Positions 8,417-16,588 of a stretch of DNA of 29,858 nucleotides are shown here, piece after piece (the stretch's first letter is position 1; the number at the start of each line of letters is the position of its first letter). The position numbers and the translations under genes were made by a program. Source of the stretch: a virus. The DNA lies in IMG/VR virus record IMGVR_UViG_3300020457_000057, positions 1-29,858 of that record; one strand, given 5' to 3'. The notes under the pieces were generated by a model that saw only the letters and a program-made list of their open reading frames with translations, searched no databases and was not told where the DNA came from.

Positions 8417-8492
8417 AGGTTATGGAAAATCATTTCATAAATTTATGAAATCAGGCAGAATCAATAAAGTTATAAAACTTGCAATAGCGTAA
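8376..8492 (+). CDS. 38-aa basic ORF overlapping regA
   Basis: ATG 8376 to TAA 8490-8492; product MEKRQHNKALEQIKGYGKSF followed by 18 more mostly basic residues. AGGG about 7 nt upstream could act as a ribosome-binding site. It overlaps the regA tail by 41 nt. The unusual extension of RegA here is explained if this start had to be accommodated. No family recognised; existence uncertain. Confidence 0.45.
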   Translation: MEKRQHNKALEQIKGYGKSFHKFMKSGRINKVIKLAIA

Positions 8493-8511
8493 AAACTAAG
8501 GTTATAACTTG

Positions 8512-8519
8512 TATAAATA
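8512..8519 (+). promoter_or_regulatory. T4-type late promoter for hsp20 (TATAAATA)
   Basis: Exact TATAAATA in the intergenic region, giving a predicted start near 8525 and a ~59-nt leader before the ATG at 8584. Suggests that the small heat-shock protein is made late, during virion assembly. Confidence 0.55.
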
Positions 8520-8544
8520 ATATCGGAATTGCTCAATAGAGGAT

Positions 8545-8575
8545 TCCTATTTTAACCTTGCTAACTAATAGGAGG
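8545..8575 (+). promoter_or_regulatory. possible RNA thermometer over the hsp20 ribosome-binding site
   Basis: TCCTATT (8545-8551) is complementary to AATAGGA (8567-8573), forming a 7-bp stem with a 15-nt loop. The 3' strand covers most of the Shine-Dalgarno AGGAGG (8570-8575) of hsp20. Bacterial ibpA/hsp20 genes are commonly controlled by such ROSE- or 4U-type thermosensors. The stem is weak and no extra helices are evident. Confidence 0.35.
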
Positions 8576-8583
8576 AAATAAAA

Positions 8584-9042
8584 ATGGTAGTAAGAAATAA
8601 CTTGAACGTCCCGCGTTCACTTTTTGTAGGTTTTGACAGAATGTTTGAGGATTTGGAAAGAATCCATTCATCTGCTAGAGCCGGTACAGACAATTATCCA
8701 CCCCATAACATAGTGCGTGTAGACGAGGAAAAGTTCCTCATTGAACTTGCTGTGGCAGGATTTCAACAAGATGATATAAACATCGAGATGAAAGATGGCA
8801 TTTTAAAGGTAAGTGGAGAAGTTGCAAAAGACGAGCGCGAATATGCTCATAAAGGTATTTCATCTCGCAAGTTTGATAAACGCTTCCGTTTATCTGAATT
8901 TGTTGTAATAGATGGGGCTGACCTAAAGGATGGCATACTTGTGGTTTACGCCAGGGTAGAGATTCCAGAAGAGCAGCGTCCTAGGAAGATCGATATAGGG
9001 TCTGCTGGGGCATCAAAGAAGAAGCAATATTTAAAAGGCTAA
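8584..9042 (+). CDS. hsp20: Hsp20 / IbpA-like small heat-shock protein
   Basis: 152 aa. Alpha-crystallin domain about residues 40-130: PPHNIVRVDEEKFLIELAV opens the fold, and GADLKDGILVV (111-121) matches the conserved A-x-x-x-x-G-I-L-x-V element. The tail has an I-x-I-type KIDI (135-138) used for oligomer contacts. ATP-independent holdase; hsp20 is frequent in marine T4-like phages and may help fold virion proteins. Strong AGGAGG ribosome-binding site, within a possible thermosensor hairpin, downstream of a late promoter. Confidence 0.93.
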   Translation: MVVRNNLNVPRSLFVGFDRMFEDLERIHSSARAGTDNYPPHNIVRVDEEKFLIELAVAGFQQDDINIEMKDGILKVSGEVAKDEREYAHKGISSRKFDKRFRLSEFVVIDGADLKDGILVVYARVEIPEEQRPRKIDIGSAGASKKKQYLKG

Positions 9043-9092
9043 ATCAGCGAAAACTCGGCAGATAAGTTTAACTTTTTTGTCGGAGAAAAATC

Positions 9093-9236
9093 ATGAAAAC
9101 TTTAATCCACATGATGGATAAGTATGATGATGTTGGAAGGACCCTTATAGATGTACTCGAAATGGTAGCAATTATGGTAGGAATCTTAGGATTAGCACCT
9201 GCCCTAATGTGGCTATCAAGCTATGGTCAACTATAA
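9093..9236 (+). CDS. 47-aa single-span membrane protein
   Basis: ATG 9093 with GGAG at 9082-9085; TAA at 9234-9236. The polar N-terminus MKTLIHMMDKYDDVGRTLID is followed by one hydrophobic helix (about residues 21-43, VLEMVAIMVGILGLAPALMW). Good ribosome-binding site and clear membrane segment; function unknown. Confidence 0.6.
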   Translation: MKTLIHMMDKYDDVGRTLIDVLEMVAIMVGILGLAPALMWLSSYGQL

Positions 9237-9254
9237 AGGTTCTAATAATCATGC

Positions 9255-9275
9255 GGGGGTAGTAACCCTACCCCC
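9255..9275 (+). terminator. G/C-rich hairpin after the 47-aa gene
   Basis: GGGGGTAG (9255-9262) pairs with CTACCCCC (9268-9275), 8 bp, loop TAACC. The downstream AATTCCTT has no real T-run, so this is a factor-dependent terminator, RNA-stability element or weak intrinsic terminator. It separates the late hsp20 unit from gp43. Confidence 0.6.
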
Positions 9276-9289
9276 AATTCCTTGAGAAA

Positions 9290-9370
9290 ATGAAATACAT
9301 ATTAACAATCGGACTAATAATTTTACCTTGGGAGATAGCTCTTATACTATTCTTAGCTTATTTCTTTTAA
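9290..9370 (+). CDS. 26-aa hydrophobic mini-protein (tentative)
   Basis: ATG 9290 to TAA 9368-9370; begins MKYILTIGLIILPWEIALIL and is hydrophobic throughout, so would be a single membrane helix. TTGAGAAA upstream is only a modest ribosome-binding site. It fills the gap between the hairpin at 9255 and the gp43 promoter. An ORF this short could arise by chance in AT-rich DNA. Confidence 0.35.
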   Translation: MKYILTIGLIILPWEIALILFLAYFF

Positions 9371-9378
9371 AATATTTG

Positions 9379-9407
9379 TTTACAAATGATTGAGAATGTG
9401 ATATAAT
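9379..9407 (+). promoter_or_regulatory. early promoter for gp43, near-leaderless
   Basis: TTTACA (9379-9384), 17-nt spacer, TATAAT (9402-9407), extended TG. The predicted start is about 9414, only 3 nt before the gp43 ATG at 9417, and no Shine-Dalgarno fits between them. Confidence 0.85.
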
Positions 9408-9416
9408 ATACATATT

Positions 9417-11918
9417 ATGAAATTTTATACAAATGTATCTCGTTATGGTAATTCTTTGCTTTATCGTGGCTATGAAAACGGTAAGAAAGTCCAGAAGAGA
9501 ATAAAATATCAACCCACCCTATTTGTCAGCTCACTCAAGGGCGACTGGAAATCTATTGACGGCGTTCCCTGTGCTCCACTAAAATTTGATTCTATGCGTG
9601 ATGCTAAGAATTGGATTCAAGAAAACAAAGGCACTGCGGGGCGGCAAATATTTGGTAACGATAGATACATTACAACATTCCTTAACGAAGAATTTCCTGG
9701 CGAGATAGAATACAATAGAAACCTAATTAATGTAACCACTATTGATATTGAGGTTGCTTCTGATGATGGTTTCCCTGAGCCAGAAACTGCTGACCACCCG
9801 GTTACAGCTATAACAATCAAAAATAACATAGACAATACATATTACATATGGGGCCTCGGCGACTATAATGTAGAAGATTCCGTAATGAAAACAAACAGAG
9901 TTGTCTATAATAAATGTGAATCAGAAATCGAACTATTTAAATCTTTCATTACACATTGGTCAACTCCAAGTAACACACCAGATGTTATTACTGGCTGGAA
10001 CTCTAGGTTTTTTGATATTCCATATCTCATTCACAGGTCTATCCGTTTGCTTGGCGAAGATGCCACTAAAAAATTCAGTCCTTGGGGTATGATAGAAAGA
10101 AGCTCAGTCAGAAGAATAAACAGAACAGAAACAGTATATGACCTTAAAGGTATATCCAATGCAGATTACCTAGAGCTATTCCAAAAATATACATATCAAG
10201 CTCAAGAGTCATACAGACTAGATCATATTGCCAATGTAATACTTGGCGAGAAGAAACTATCGTACGAAGAGTATGGTACATTGCATTCCTTATATAAACA
10301 CAATCATCAAAAATTTATTGATTATAATATAAAAGATGTTGAGTTGGTAGATAGGCTAGAAGATAAAATGGGCCTGATTACTCTTATGATGACTATGGCA
10401 TATCGCGGAGGTGTTAACTATTCAGATACCTTCGGCGTAACTGCAATATGGGAATCAATCATATACAGACATTTATTTGAAAATAAAACTGCTATACCCT
10501 TTTACGAAGATAAAATCAAATCATCTTACCCAGGCGGTTATGTAAAAGAACCTCATATTGGTATGCATGATAATGTTGTTTCATTCGATTTAAACAGTCT
10601 GTATCCATCATTGATTATGCAATATAATATGTCCACAGAAACAATTGCTGATGGTAAAGTATATAATATTGATATTGATAAAATACTAGATGGCTTTAAA
10701 CTAGACAATCAAGGCTTTGCGATTGGTGGTAATGGTCAATGTTTTAAAACAGATTCGCAAGGTGTCATGCCCAAGCTTGTAGATGATATGTATAGTGAAA
10801 GGGTAATAATAAAAAGGGAGATGCTAAGTGCAGAAAAAGAATTACAAACCATTGATAAAAATGACAAACAAAAATTATACGACATCGAACGCCGTATCTC
10901 GGTGGCTGAAAACCAACAGATGGCAATTAAAATTCTTCTTAACTCTCTTTATGGTGCCCTTGGTAATCGGTATTTTAGATTTTTCGACCAACGAATTGCA
11001 GAGGCCATTACACTATCAGGACAACTTACTATTCGATGGGCTGAGGTCGCCATCAACAAATACCTTAACAAGATATTGTCCACCAAAGACAGGGATTATG
11101 TTATCGCAATCGACACCGACTCTCTGTATGTTAGCTTAGATGACTTGGTAAAAGCTGTAGACCCGGCAGACCCAATTAACTTTATGGATAAAGTCTGCTC
11201 TGAAAGGCTAGAACCTGTATTGCAAGACGCATATAAAGAACTATATAATATTATGGGTGGTATCGAAAACAGAATGGTTATGAAAAGAGAAGCCATAGGT
11301 GACCGTGCAATCTGGACAGCAAAGAAAAGGTATATATTACAGGTGCATGATAACGAGGGCGTCAGATATAAAAAGCCTAAATTAAAAATTATGGGCATCG
11401 AGGCTATAAAATCATCTACGCCAGAAAGTTGCCGTAGTGCTCTAAAAGAAATGTTTAAGGTCATGATGAATACAGACGAGAAAGAAACTCAAGTCGCTGT
11501 CCAACAATTTAAAAATTATTTCTGTAATTTACCAGCCCATGAAATTGCTTTTCCTCGTGGCGTTTCAAATGTAACACAATATAGAGATAACGAAACTATT
11601 TATAAAAAGGGTACACCAATCCATGTCCGTGCAGCACTTATGCACAATCGACTTATTCGCGAACATAAACTCAATAAAAAATTCGAACCAATCAAGAATG
11701 GAGAAAAGATAAAATTTGTATATCTCAAAACTCCTAATCCTATAAAAGAAAATGTAATAGGATTCACACAGTTCTTGCCAGACGAGTTTGCTCTGCAAGA
11801 CTATATAGATTATGAAACACAATTCCAAAAAACATTCCTTGACCCACTGGAACATATATTTAAATCCATTGGTTGGAATTCAGAAGAGGTTAACTCACTT
11901 GAAGAATTTTTTGGATAG
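9417..11918 (+). CDS. gp43: gp43 family-B DNA polymerase
   Basis: 833 aa; T4 gp43 is 898. Exonuclease motif I TIDIE (D110, E112). Polymerase motif A SFDLNSLYPS (D391), motif B with NSLYGALGN near residue 510, and motif C IDTDS (D566, D568). All catalytic aspartates are intact, so proofreading and synthesis should both work. The C-terminus ends LEEFFG, a plausible clamp-binding peptide. Its own promoter gives almost no 5' leader, which would escape ordinary Shine-Dalgarno-based control. In T4 gp43 represses its own mRNA through a leader hairpin; there is no room for that here. Confidence 0.97.
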   Translation: MKFYTNVSRYGNSLLYRGYENGKKVQKRIKYQPTLFVSSLKGDWKSIDGVPCAPLKFDSMRDAKNWIQENKGTAGRQIFGNDRYITTFLNEEFPGEIEYNRNLINVTTIDIEVASDDGFPEPETADHPVTAITIKNNIDNTYYIWGLGDYNVEDSVMKTNRVVYNKCESEIELFKSFITHWSTPSNTPDVITGWNSRFFDIPYLIHRSIRLLGEDATKKFSPWGMIERSSVRRINRTETVYDLKGISNADYLELFQKYTYQAQESYRLDHIANVILGEKKLSYEEYGTLHSLYKHNHQKFIDYNIKDVELVDRLEDKMGLITLMMTMAYRGGVNYSDTFGVTAIWESIIYRHLFENKTAIPFYEDKIKSSYPGGYVKEPHIGMHDNVVSFDLNSLYPSLIMQYNMSTETIADGKVYNIDIDKILDGFKLDNQGFAIGGNGQCFKTDSQGVMPKLVDDMYSERVIIKREMLSAEKELQTIDKNDKQKLYDIERRISVAENQQMAIKILLNSLYGALGNRYFRFFDQRIAEAITLSGQLTIRWAEVAINKYLNKILSTKDRDYVIAIDTDSLYVSLDDLVKAVDPADPINFMDKVCSERLEPVLQDAYKELYNIMGGIENRMVMKREAIGDRAIWTAKKRYILQVHDNEGVRYKKPKLKIMGIEAIKSSTPESCRSALKEMFKVMMNTDEKETQVAVQQFKNYFCNLPAHEIAFPRGVSNVTQYRDNETIYKKGTPIHVRAALMHNRLIREHKLNKKFEPIKNGEKIKFVYLKTPNPIKENVIGFTQFLPDEFALQDYIDYETQFQKTFLDPLEHIFKSIGWNSEEVNSLEEFFG

Positions 11919-11921
11919 GGG

Positions 11922-11950
11922 TTTACAATCATGACTAAATATGATATAAT
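11922..11950 (+). promoter_or_regulatory. early promoter for the 108-aa gene and glycosyltransferases
   Basis: TTTACA (11922-11927), 17-nt spacer, TATAAT (11945-11950), extended TG, starting 3 nt after the gp43 stop. The leader repeats that of gp45 exactly through GGAGAAAA. An ATG within it (11959) opens a five-codon ORF whose TGA overlaps the real ATG at 11973. Confidence 0.85.
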
Positions 11951-11972
11951 ATACTAAAATGGAGAAAAGTAA

Positions 11973-12299
11973 ATGAAAGAAAAATTAAAACTTGTGCGTC
12001 TCAGTTCAGGCGAAGAGATTATTGGCAAGGTCAAAATGAATACCTTCAATGAAGATTATAAAGAATTTTACCCTGCTTCTATTACCTTACGCGATGGTGT
12101 TTGCCTGGTGGCAGCAGAAGAAGGCAGATTAGGATTTATACCTTACTTGCCTTATACAAAAGCTCACGAAGGGGTAACTATTAATATGCAACATATATTG
12201 TTTATAGTGGACCCTGCTGATGAAGTAAAAGATAAAGTACAAGAAATGACATCTGGTATAGTAAGAGCAGATGCTTCAATATTAACAGGTGTGAAATAG
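11973..12299 (+). CDS. 108-aa hypothetical, possibly Sm-like fold
   Basis: Begins MKEKLKLVRLSSGEEIIGKV and continues with short predicted beta strands (ITLRDGVCLV, then RLGFIPYLPYT, then MQHILFIVDPADEVKDKV). The pattern 'L-x-SGEEIIGKV ... I-x-L' resembles the Sm/LSm-type small beta-barrel often seen in phage hypotheticals, but this is a fold guess only. GGAG at 11961-11964 precedes the ATG by 8 nt. The next gene starts immediately after its stop. Confidence 0.65.
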   Translation: MKEKLKLVRLSSGEEIIGKVKMNTFNEDYKEFYPASITLRDGVCLVAAEEGRLGFIPYLPYTKAHEGVTINMQHILFIVDPADEVKDKVQEMTSGIVRADASILTGVK

Positions 12300-13262
12300 A
12301 TGCAACCAAAATATCCGATTTATATAATATCCAAGGGTAGAGCTGACTCGCGTTTAACAGTTAAAACCATGGAAGAAATTGGCTGTCCATATCGTATTGT
12401 AATTGAGGAATCAGAATATGATGATTATGCAGCTGTTATACCAAGTCAGAATATATTAACTTTACCTAATGATTTTAGAGAAACACATGGTAGACGATGT
12501 GAGGTTACTGGTTTGCTAGGCGGCTCGATACCCGTCAGGAATTGGGTATGGGAACATTCTAGAACAGAAGGTGCTGAAAGGCATTGGATACTAGATGATA
12601 ACATTCAGCATTTTTACCGTTTACATAAAAACAAGAAAATCAGAATGACCACACCTACTGGATTTAGAGTATGCGAAGATTTTGCCGACAGATACACAGA
12701 TGTAAAAATGTTTGGTATGAATTATGCATTCTTTGCTCCAGCTACTACAAAACGCCCACCATATTATCACAATACTCGTGTGTATAGTTGTATATGTTTA
12801 TCAAATGATATATACCCAGATATATACTGGAGAGGTAGATACAATGAAGATACAGACCTATCGCTTCGTGTAATGAAAGCAGGTTATCATACATTTTTAT
12901 TTAATGCTTTCTTATGTGGTAAAGTCGCATCGATGGCAATGAAAGGTGGTAATACCGAAGAAATATACAACATTGATAAAGTGGGTGCTGTTGATGTTAG
13001 AGCAGGTAATGAAGGTTTTGATAACAGAAAAGAATTTGCAGAATCGCTGAGAGACCAGCATCCAGATGTGGTACATGTAACTCAGAAATGGGGCAGATAC
13101 CATCATCATGTTGATTATAGAGAATTCCAAAAAGGTATAAAACCAACATTTAAAGATGGACTAAATATAACTAAAGGCCATAATAACTATGGTCTAAAAC
13201 TCGTCAGATTAAAAGACGAAGGTATTGAACTAAACGAAATGGAGAGTGCAAATGAGGAATAA
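12300..13262 (+). CDS. TET-associated-type glycosyltransferase, paralogue 1
   Basis: 320 aa. N-terminal PIYIISKGR, then VRNWVWEHS, a nucleotide-sugar/metal motif WILDDNI (D99, D100, N101) and a catalytic-type NEDTDLSLR (E183, D184, D186). This pattern fits the GT-A fold family associated with TET/JBP enzymes in phages (TAGT), which attach sugars to hydroxylated bases in DNA. No TET or hydroxymethylase gene is visible in the window. Shares the whole layout with the protein at 13566. Could instead decorate a protein or lipid. Starts directly after the previous stop; overlaps the next gene by 11 nt. Confidence 0.7.
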   Translation: MQPKYPIYIISKGRADSRLTVKTMEEIGCPYRIVIEESEYDDYAAVIPSQNILTLPNDFRETHGRRCEVTGLLGGSIPVRNWVWEHSRTEGAERHWILDDNIQHFYRLHKNKKIRMTTPTGFRVCEDFADRYTDVKMFGMNYAFFAPATTKRPPYYHNTRVYSCICLSNDIYPDIYWRGRYNEDTDLSLRVMKAGYHTFLFNAFLCGKVASMAMKGGNTEEIYNIDKVGAVDVRAGNEGFDNRKEFAESLRDQHPDVVHVTQKWGRYHHHVDYREFQKGIKPTFKDGLNITKGHNNYGLKLVRLKDEGIELNEMESANEE

Positions 13263-13569
13263 TAAAACCTTAAATTACCAACCCGAAAATTTGTTTGTTA
13301 TGTCAGGTCAAGAGGAAGAAAAGACGCCTCATGATTGGGACGGAATGCCTGAATTTGAGCAACCAGAGGCTGAGGCTTGGAAGGTATTGAAAGTTAGGTT
13401 TCGTAATGAAGATGATTTACGAGAGTTTGCTGCGGCAATAGAACAATTAAATATCACCAATAAAACAAAAGCAATCTGGTATCCACCGCTCGATAAGAAG
13501 GCAAACAGTCTATTGAGATATATGGACGAAGAACAAATTGGCGAACAGGTAGAAGATATAGTAGAATGA
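13252..13569 (+). CDS. small 'KTKAIWYP' domain protein between the glycosyltransferases
   Basis: 105 aa from ATG 13252, with GGAG (13241-13244) 7 nt upstream; a GTG at 13246 is too close to the Shine-Dalgarno. The core runs WKVLKVRFRNEDDLREFAAA then a short helix and TNKTKAIWYPP. A small domain with this F-x-x-x-[DE]D-...-KTK-x-IWYP pattern recurs in phage proteins, sometimes near DNA-modification genes. Function unknown. It overlaps both glycosyltransferase genes (11 nt, then ATGA), which suggests that the three work together. Confidence 0.65.
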   Translation: MRNNKTLNYQPENLFVMSGQEEEKTPHDWDGMPEFEQPEAEAWKVLKVRFRNEDDLREFAAAIEQLNITNKTKAIWYPPLDKKANSLLRYMDEEQIGEQVEDIVE

Positions 13570-14417
13570 TTCACGAATGGCTAGAGAATTTTGGCCAAGA
13601 ACAATTAGAAAACCTAGAAACATATGATTGGATAACATATCCAATTTATATATTATCAAAGGGTAGGCCAAAGAAAGTTACAGCACAATGTCTTGACGAT
13701 GTTGGTGTTCCTTATACCGTTGTGGTAGAGCCATACGAAGAGGCACTATATTTAGAAGCTGGATATACACCAATTCAACTTCTAGTACTCCCAAAACCAA
13801 ATCAAGGTATAGCCTATGTCCGTAACTTTATTAAAGAACATTCTATTGAATGTGGGTGGGAATACCACTGGCAGCTAGATGATAACATCAAAGATTTTAG
13901 AGTAAGACGCAACAATAAAAATATAAAGCACAGTGCACTTCACCTGCTTTCGGCGTCAGAAAATTTTATAAAACCATTTGATAATATCGGCATTGTTGGA
14001 TTGTGTCATACAGTATTTGCTTTTGCAAGACCACACTATGTTGATATAAACAAACAAGTATATAGCTGTGTGTTAGTAAACAATCAATCTAAAGCAAAAT
14101 GGAGAGACGAAGTTGTAGAGGATACTGATTACAGCCTACAAGTTTTAAGTGAAAACTATTGCACACTATTATTAAATAAATTTTTAATTGGTAAGGAAGC
14201 CACAAGCAAAGACTCTGGTGGTAATGATAATTCTGACGAATGGAGAATGAAACGCTCTCTAGGGCTACAGAAATATTGGCCAGGAGCTTTTAAAATTACA
14301 GAACAATATGGGAGAGTAAAAGTATTACCATCTCGCATATGGAGAACCTTTGTACATTTACCTAAGGGTAAAGATTTAGATTTAAATGGAAATGCTTTGT
14401 CAGAATTTTTTAATTAG
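13566..14417 (+). CDS. TET-associated-type glycosyltransferase, paralogue 2
   Basis: 283 aa. After ~24 extra residues comes PIYILSKGR, then YVRNFIKEHS, HWQLDDNIKDF (D105, D106, N107) and VEDTDYSLQ (E185, D186, D188). These align in order and spacing with paralogue 1, so the two arose by duplication, although the sequences have diverged strongly. Two tandem enzymes could add two sugars in succession or act on two bases. The start overlaps the preceding stop (ATGA). The stop is followed by a promoter 3 nt later. Confidence 0.7.
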   Translation: MIHEWLENFGQEQLENLETYDWITYPIYILSKGRPKKVTAQCLDDVGVPYTVVVEPYEEALYLEAGYTPIQLLVLPKPNQGIAYVRNFIKEHSIECGWEYHWQLDDNIKDFRVRRNNKNIKHSALHLLSASENFIKPFDNIGIVGLCHTVFAFARPHYVDINKQVYSCVLVNNQSKAKWRDEVVEDTDYSLQVLSENYCTLLLNKFLIGKEATSKDSGGNDNSDEWRMKRSLGLQKYWPGAFKITEQYGRVKVLPSRIWRTFVHLPKGKDLDLNGNALSEFFN

Positions 14418-14420
14418 GGG

Positions 14421-14449
14421 TTTACATTTGCCCAAAAATGTGATATAAT
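14421..14449 (+). promoter_or_regulatory. early promoter for the primase-like gene, near-leaderless
   Basis: TTTACA (14421-14426), 17-nt spacer, TATAAT (14444-14449), extended TG. Predicted start about 14456, 3 nt before ATG 14459. Confidence 0.85.
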
Positions 14450-14458
14450 ATAACCTAT

Positions 14459-15382
14459 ATGATTGAAATAAATGGTACATTATTCGACGGCGTTTACGAT
14501 AATAAAACAGATAAAGTTATCGAGTTGCCAGATTTTGAGCACTTTAAAGAAGTGCTATTCAAGCTTTCGAAGGTTGAAAGAAAGGATAAAAAAGACGCAG
14601 AGTTAATGTCTCCAGCCACATATACACAAGGCACAACACGAGCCAATGCTAATGTAGTTAAATGGGCTGGTTGGTGTGCTGTTGACATAGATGATTATAT
14701 GGGTACTGTAGGTCAAATAAAAGAAACATATCCAAATTATAATTACATATGTTATTCAACAGCTTCTAGTAGGGTTGAGGCCCTAAAATTTAGACTTGTT
14801 TTCCCACTTACATCTCATGTAGGTAAAGATGAAATAAAACATTTTTGGTTTGCACTAAACAAAGAACTGGGAGAGGCTGGAGACATTCAAACAAAAGATT
14901 TATCTCGTATGTATTATATTCCAGGTACATATAAAGACGCATATAATTTTATATTTGAACACGAAGGCTCTATAATGGACCCTAGTGCTCTTATGGAAAA
15001 ACATGAATACATTGAAAAGTCTGGCAACACTTTATTCGATCATTTACCACCAGCTATGCAAGAAGCAATGATGGAACACATGAAAAATAAACTAACAAAT
15101 ACATCTATTAAATGGACTGGGTATAAAGATTGCCCATTCTTTCCTAGACAGCTAGAACAAGAATATAAACAGATATCTGGTTCTGGTTGGTATCATAAGA
15201 TGTACCAAATAATGGTTGCGTTGGCTGGTAATGCAATTAAAAATAATTATCCGATTACAGCTAGAGAGATAGCTTATCTATGTAGAGAGCTTGATATTGA
15301 TACTGGTAATTGGTATGAAAAAAGGCCCCTTGACCAAGAAGCAGAAAGGGCGTTGGAATATGTTTACAAAAACCAATTTTAG
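14459..15382 (+). CDS. archaeo-eukaryotic-primase (AEP/PrimPol)-like protein
   Basis: 307 aa. WCAVDIDDY (D76, D78, D79) fits AEP motif I (h-D-h-D). CYSTASSRVEALKFRLVFPL (98-117) fits the 'sT-x-S ... k-x-RlvhPL' strand of phage primase-polymerases, and RMYYIPG follows. The C-terminal third, with a Trp/Tyr-rich helical region, could be a PriCT-like domain. The usual motif II histidine is not obvious, so activity is uncertain. T4 uses an unrelated DnaG-type primase, gp61, which is not in this window. The mRNA should be nearly leaderless. The 3' end contains the promoter of the next gene. Confidence 0.5.
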   Translation: MIEINGTLFDGVYDNKTDKVIELPDFEHFKEVLFKLSKVERKDKKDAELMSPATYTQGTTRANANVVKWAGWCAVDIDDYMGTVGQIKETYPNYNYICYSTASSRVEALKFRLVFPLTSHVGKDEIKHFWFALNKELGEAGDIQTKDLSRMYYIPGTYKDAYNFIFEHEGSIMDPSALMEKHEYIEKSGNTLFDHLPPAMQEAMMEHMKNKLTNTSIKWTGYKDCPFFPRQLEQEYKQISGSGWYHKMYQIMVALAGNAIKNNYPITAREIAYLCRELDIDTGNWYEKRPLDQEAERALEYVYKNQF

Positions 15383-15391
15383 TGATATAAT
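15363..15391 (+). promoter_or_regulatory. early promoter for ugd, leaderless
   Basis: TTTACA (15363-15368), 17-nt spacer, TATAAT (15386-15391), extended TG. It overlaps the last codons of the primase-like gene (stop 15380-15382). The +1 predicted seven bases after the -10 is 15398, exactly the A of the ugd ATG. Confidence 0.85.
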
Positions 15392-15397
15392 ATAACT

Positions 15398-16588
15398 ATG
15401 AAAAAAATAACAGTCGTAGGTGCAGGATATGTTGGTATGGCAAATGGTGTCGCCTTATCACAATTATATGATGTAACCATACACGATATAGACGCAGAAA
15501 AAATACACCTAATTAATAAGAATAAAAGTCCTATTAAGGACCACATGATAGAACAATGGCTATCATCTAAAAAAGATTTACATTTAACGGCCACATCTTT
15601 TGTTGAAGAAGCTTATACTGGAGCTGACTATGTAGTAATTGCAACTCCAACAGACTATGACCCAAAGACAGATTACTTTAATTTAAATTCAGTATATTCT
15701 GCAGTTGCCAGTGCACTAGAATATGCACCTAAAGCTTTAATTGTAGTAAAATCAACTGTACCTATTGGATTTACAAAAGAAATTAGAAAATATTTTAATA
15801 CAGATAGAGTGGTATTCAGTCCAGAATTTTTAAGAGAAGGCACAGCATTAGCTGATTGTGTATATCCATCAAGAATAGTTATGGGATTTGATGATATACC
15901 AAACGAAGAAGCTCAAGATTTTGCCTATATGCTTCAATCTGTTACAAGTAATGATGCTGAGGTTCAGTGGGCCGGTGCAAGTGAGGCAGAGGCCATAAAG
16001 TTATTTGCAAATAGTTATCTGGCCATGCGTGTAGCTTTCTTTAATGAAATGGACTCATATGCAGAATTTAATAAACTAAATACAAGAGAAATAATTGAAG
16101 GTATGTGTAGTGACCCAAGAATAGGTAAGGGATATAATAATCCATCTTTTGGTTATGGTGGTTACTGTTTCCCTAAAGATACAAAACAACTACTTGCAAA
16201 CTTTAAAAAAGATAGAGTACCAAATAGAATAGTTAGTTCGATTGTACACTCCAATGATATAAGAAAAGATTGGATTGTAAATCAAATATTACATAGAAGT
16301 CCAAAAGTAGTAGGTGTATATAAATTGGCTATGAAAGCAAACAGTGATAACTTTAGAGTTTCAGCTATCATAGACATACTCAAGGAATTAGGTAAATTAA
16401 CTAAAGTAGTTATCTACGAACCAGATATCAAAGCTACTGAGTTCGAGGGGTTTGTGGTAGAGGATAACTTTAAGAAGTTTATAAAGCTATCAGATGTAAT
16501 TGTAACAAATAGATGGGATAGTGAATTAGAAAGCGCAGGCGTATCAAGTAAACAAGTTTATACAAGGGATTTATTCGGAGAAAATTAA
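15398..16588 (+). CDS. ugd: UDP-glucose 6-dehydrogenase
   Basis: 396 aa, close to E. coli Ugd (388). Rossmann VGAGYVGMANG (7-17), ATPTD (82-86), STVPIG (119-124), SPEFLREG (141-148), and the active-site loop GGYCFPKD with the catalytic Cys257. Oxidises UDP-glucose twice with NAD+ to UDP-glucuronate; a related UDP- or GDP-sugar substrate cannot be excluded. It has its own leaderless promoter. Its stop overlaps the start of the epimerase by one base (TAATG). Confidence 0.9.
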   Translation: MKKITVVGAGYVGMANGVALSQLYDVTIHDIDAEKIHLINKNKSPIKDHMIEQWLSSKKDLHLTATSFVEEAYTGADYVVIATPTDYDPKTDYFNLNSVYSAVASALEYAPKALIVVKSTVPIGFTKEIRKYFNTDRVVFSPEFLREGTALADCVYPSRIVMGFDDIPNEEAQDFAYMLQSVTSNDAEVQWAGASEAEAIKLFANSYLAMRVAFFNEMDSYAEFNKLNTREIIEGMCSDPRIGKGYNNPSFGYGGYCFPKDTKQLLANFKKDRVPNRIVSSIVHSNDIRKDWIVNQILHRSPKVVGVYKLAMKANSDNFRVSAIIDILKELGKLTKVVIYEPDIKATEFEGFVVEDNFKKFIKLSDVIVTNRWDSELESAGVSSKQVYTRDLFGEN

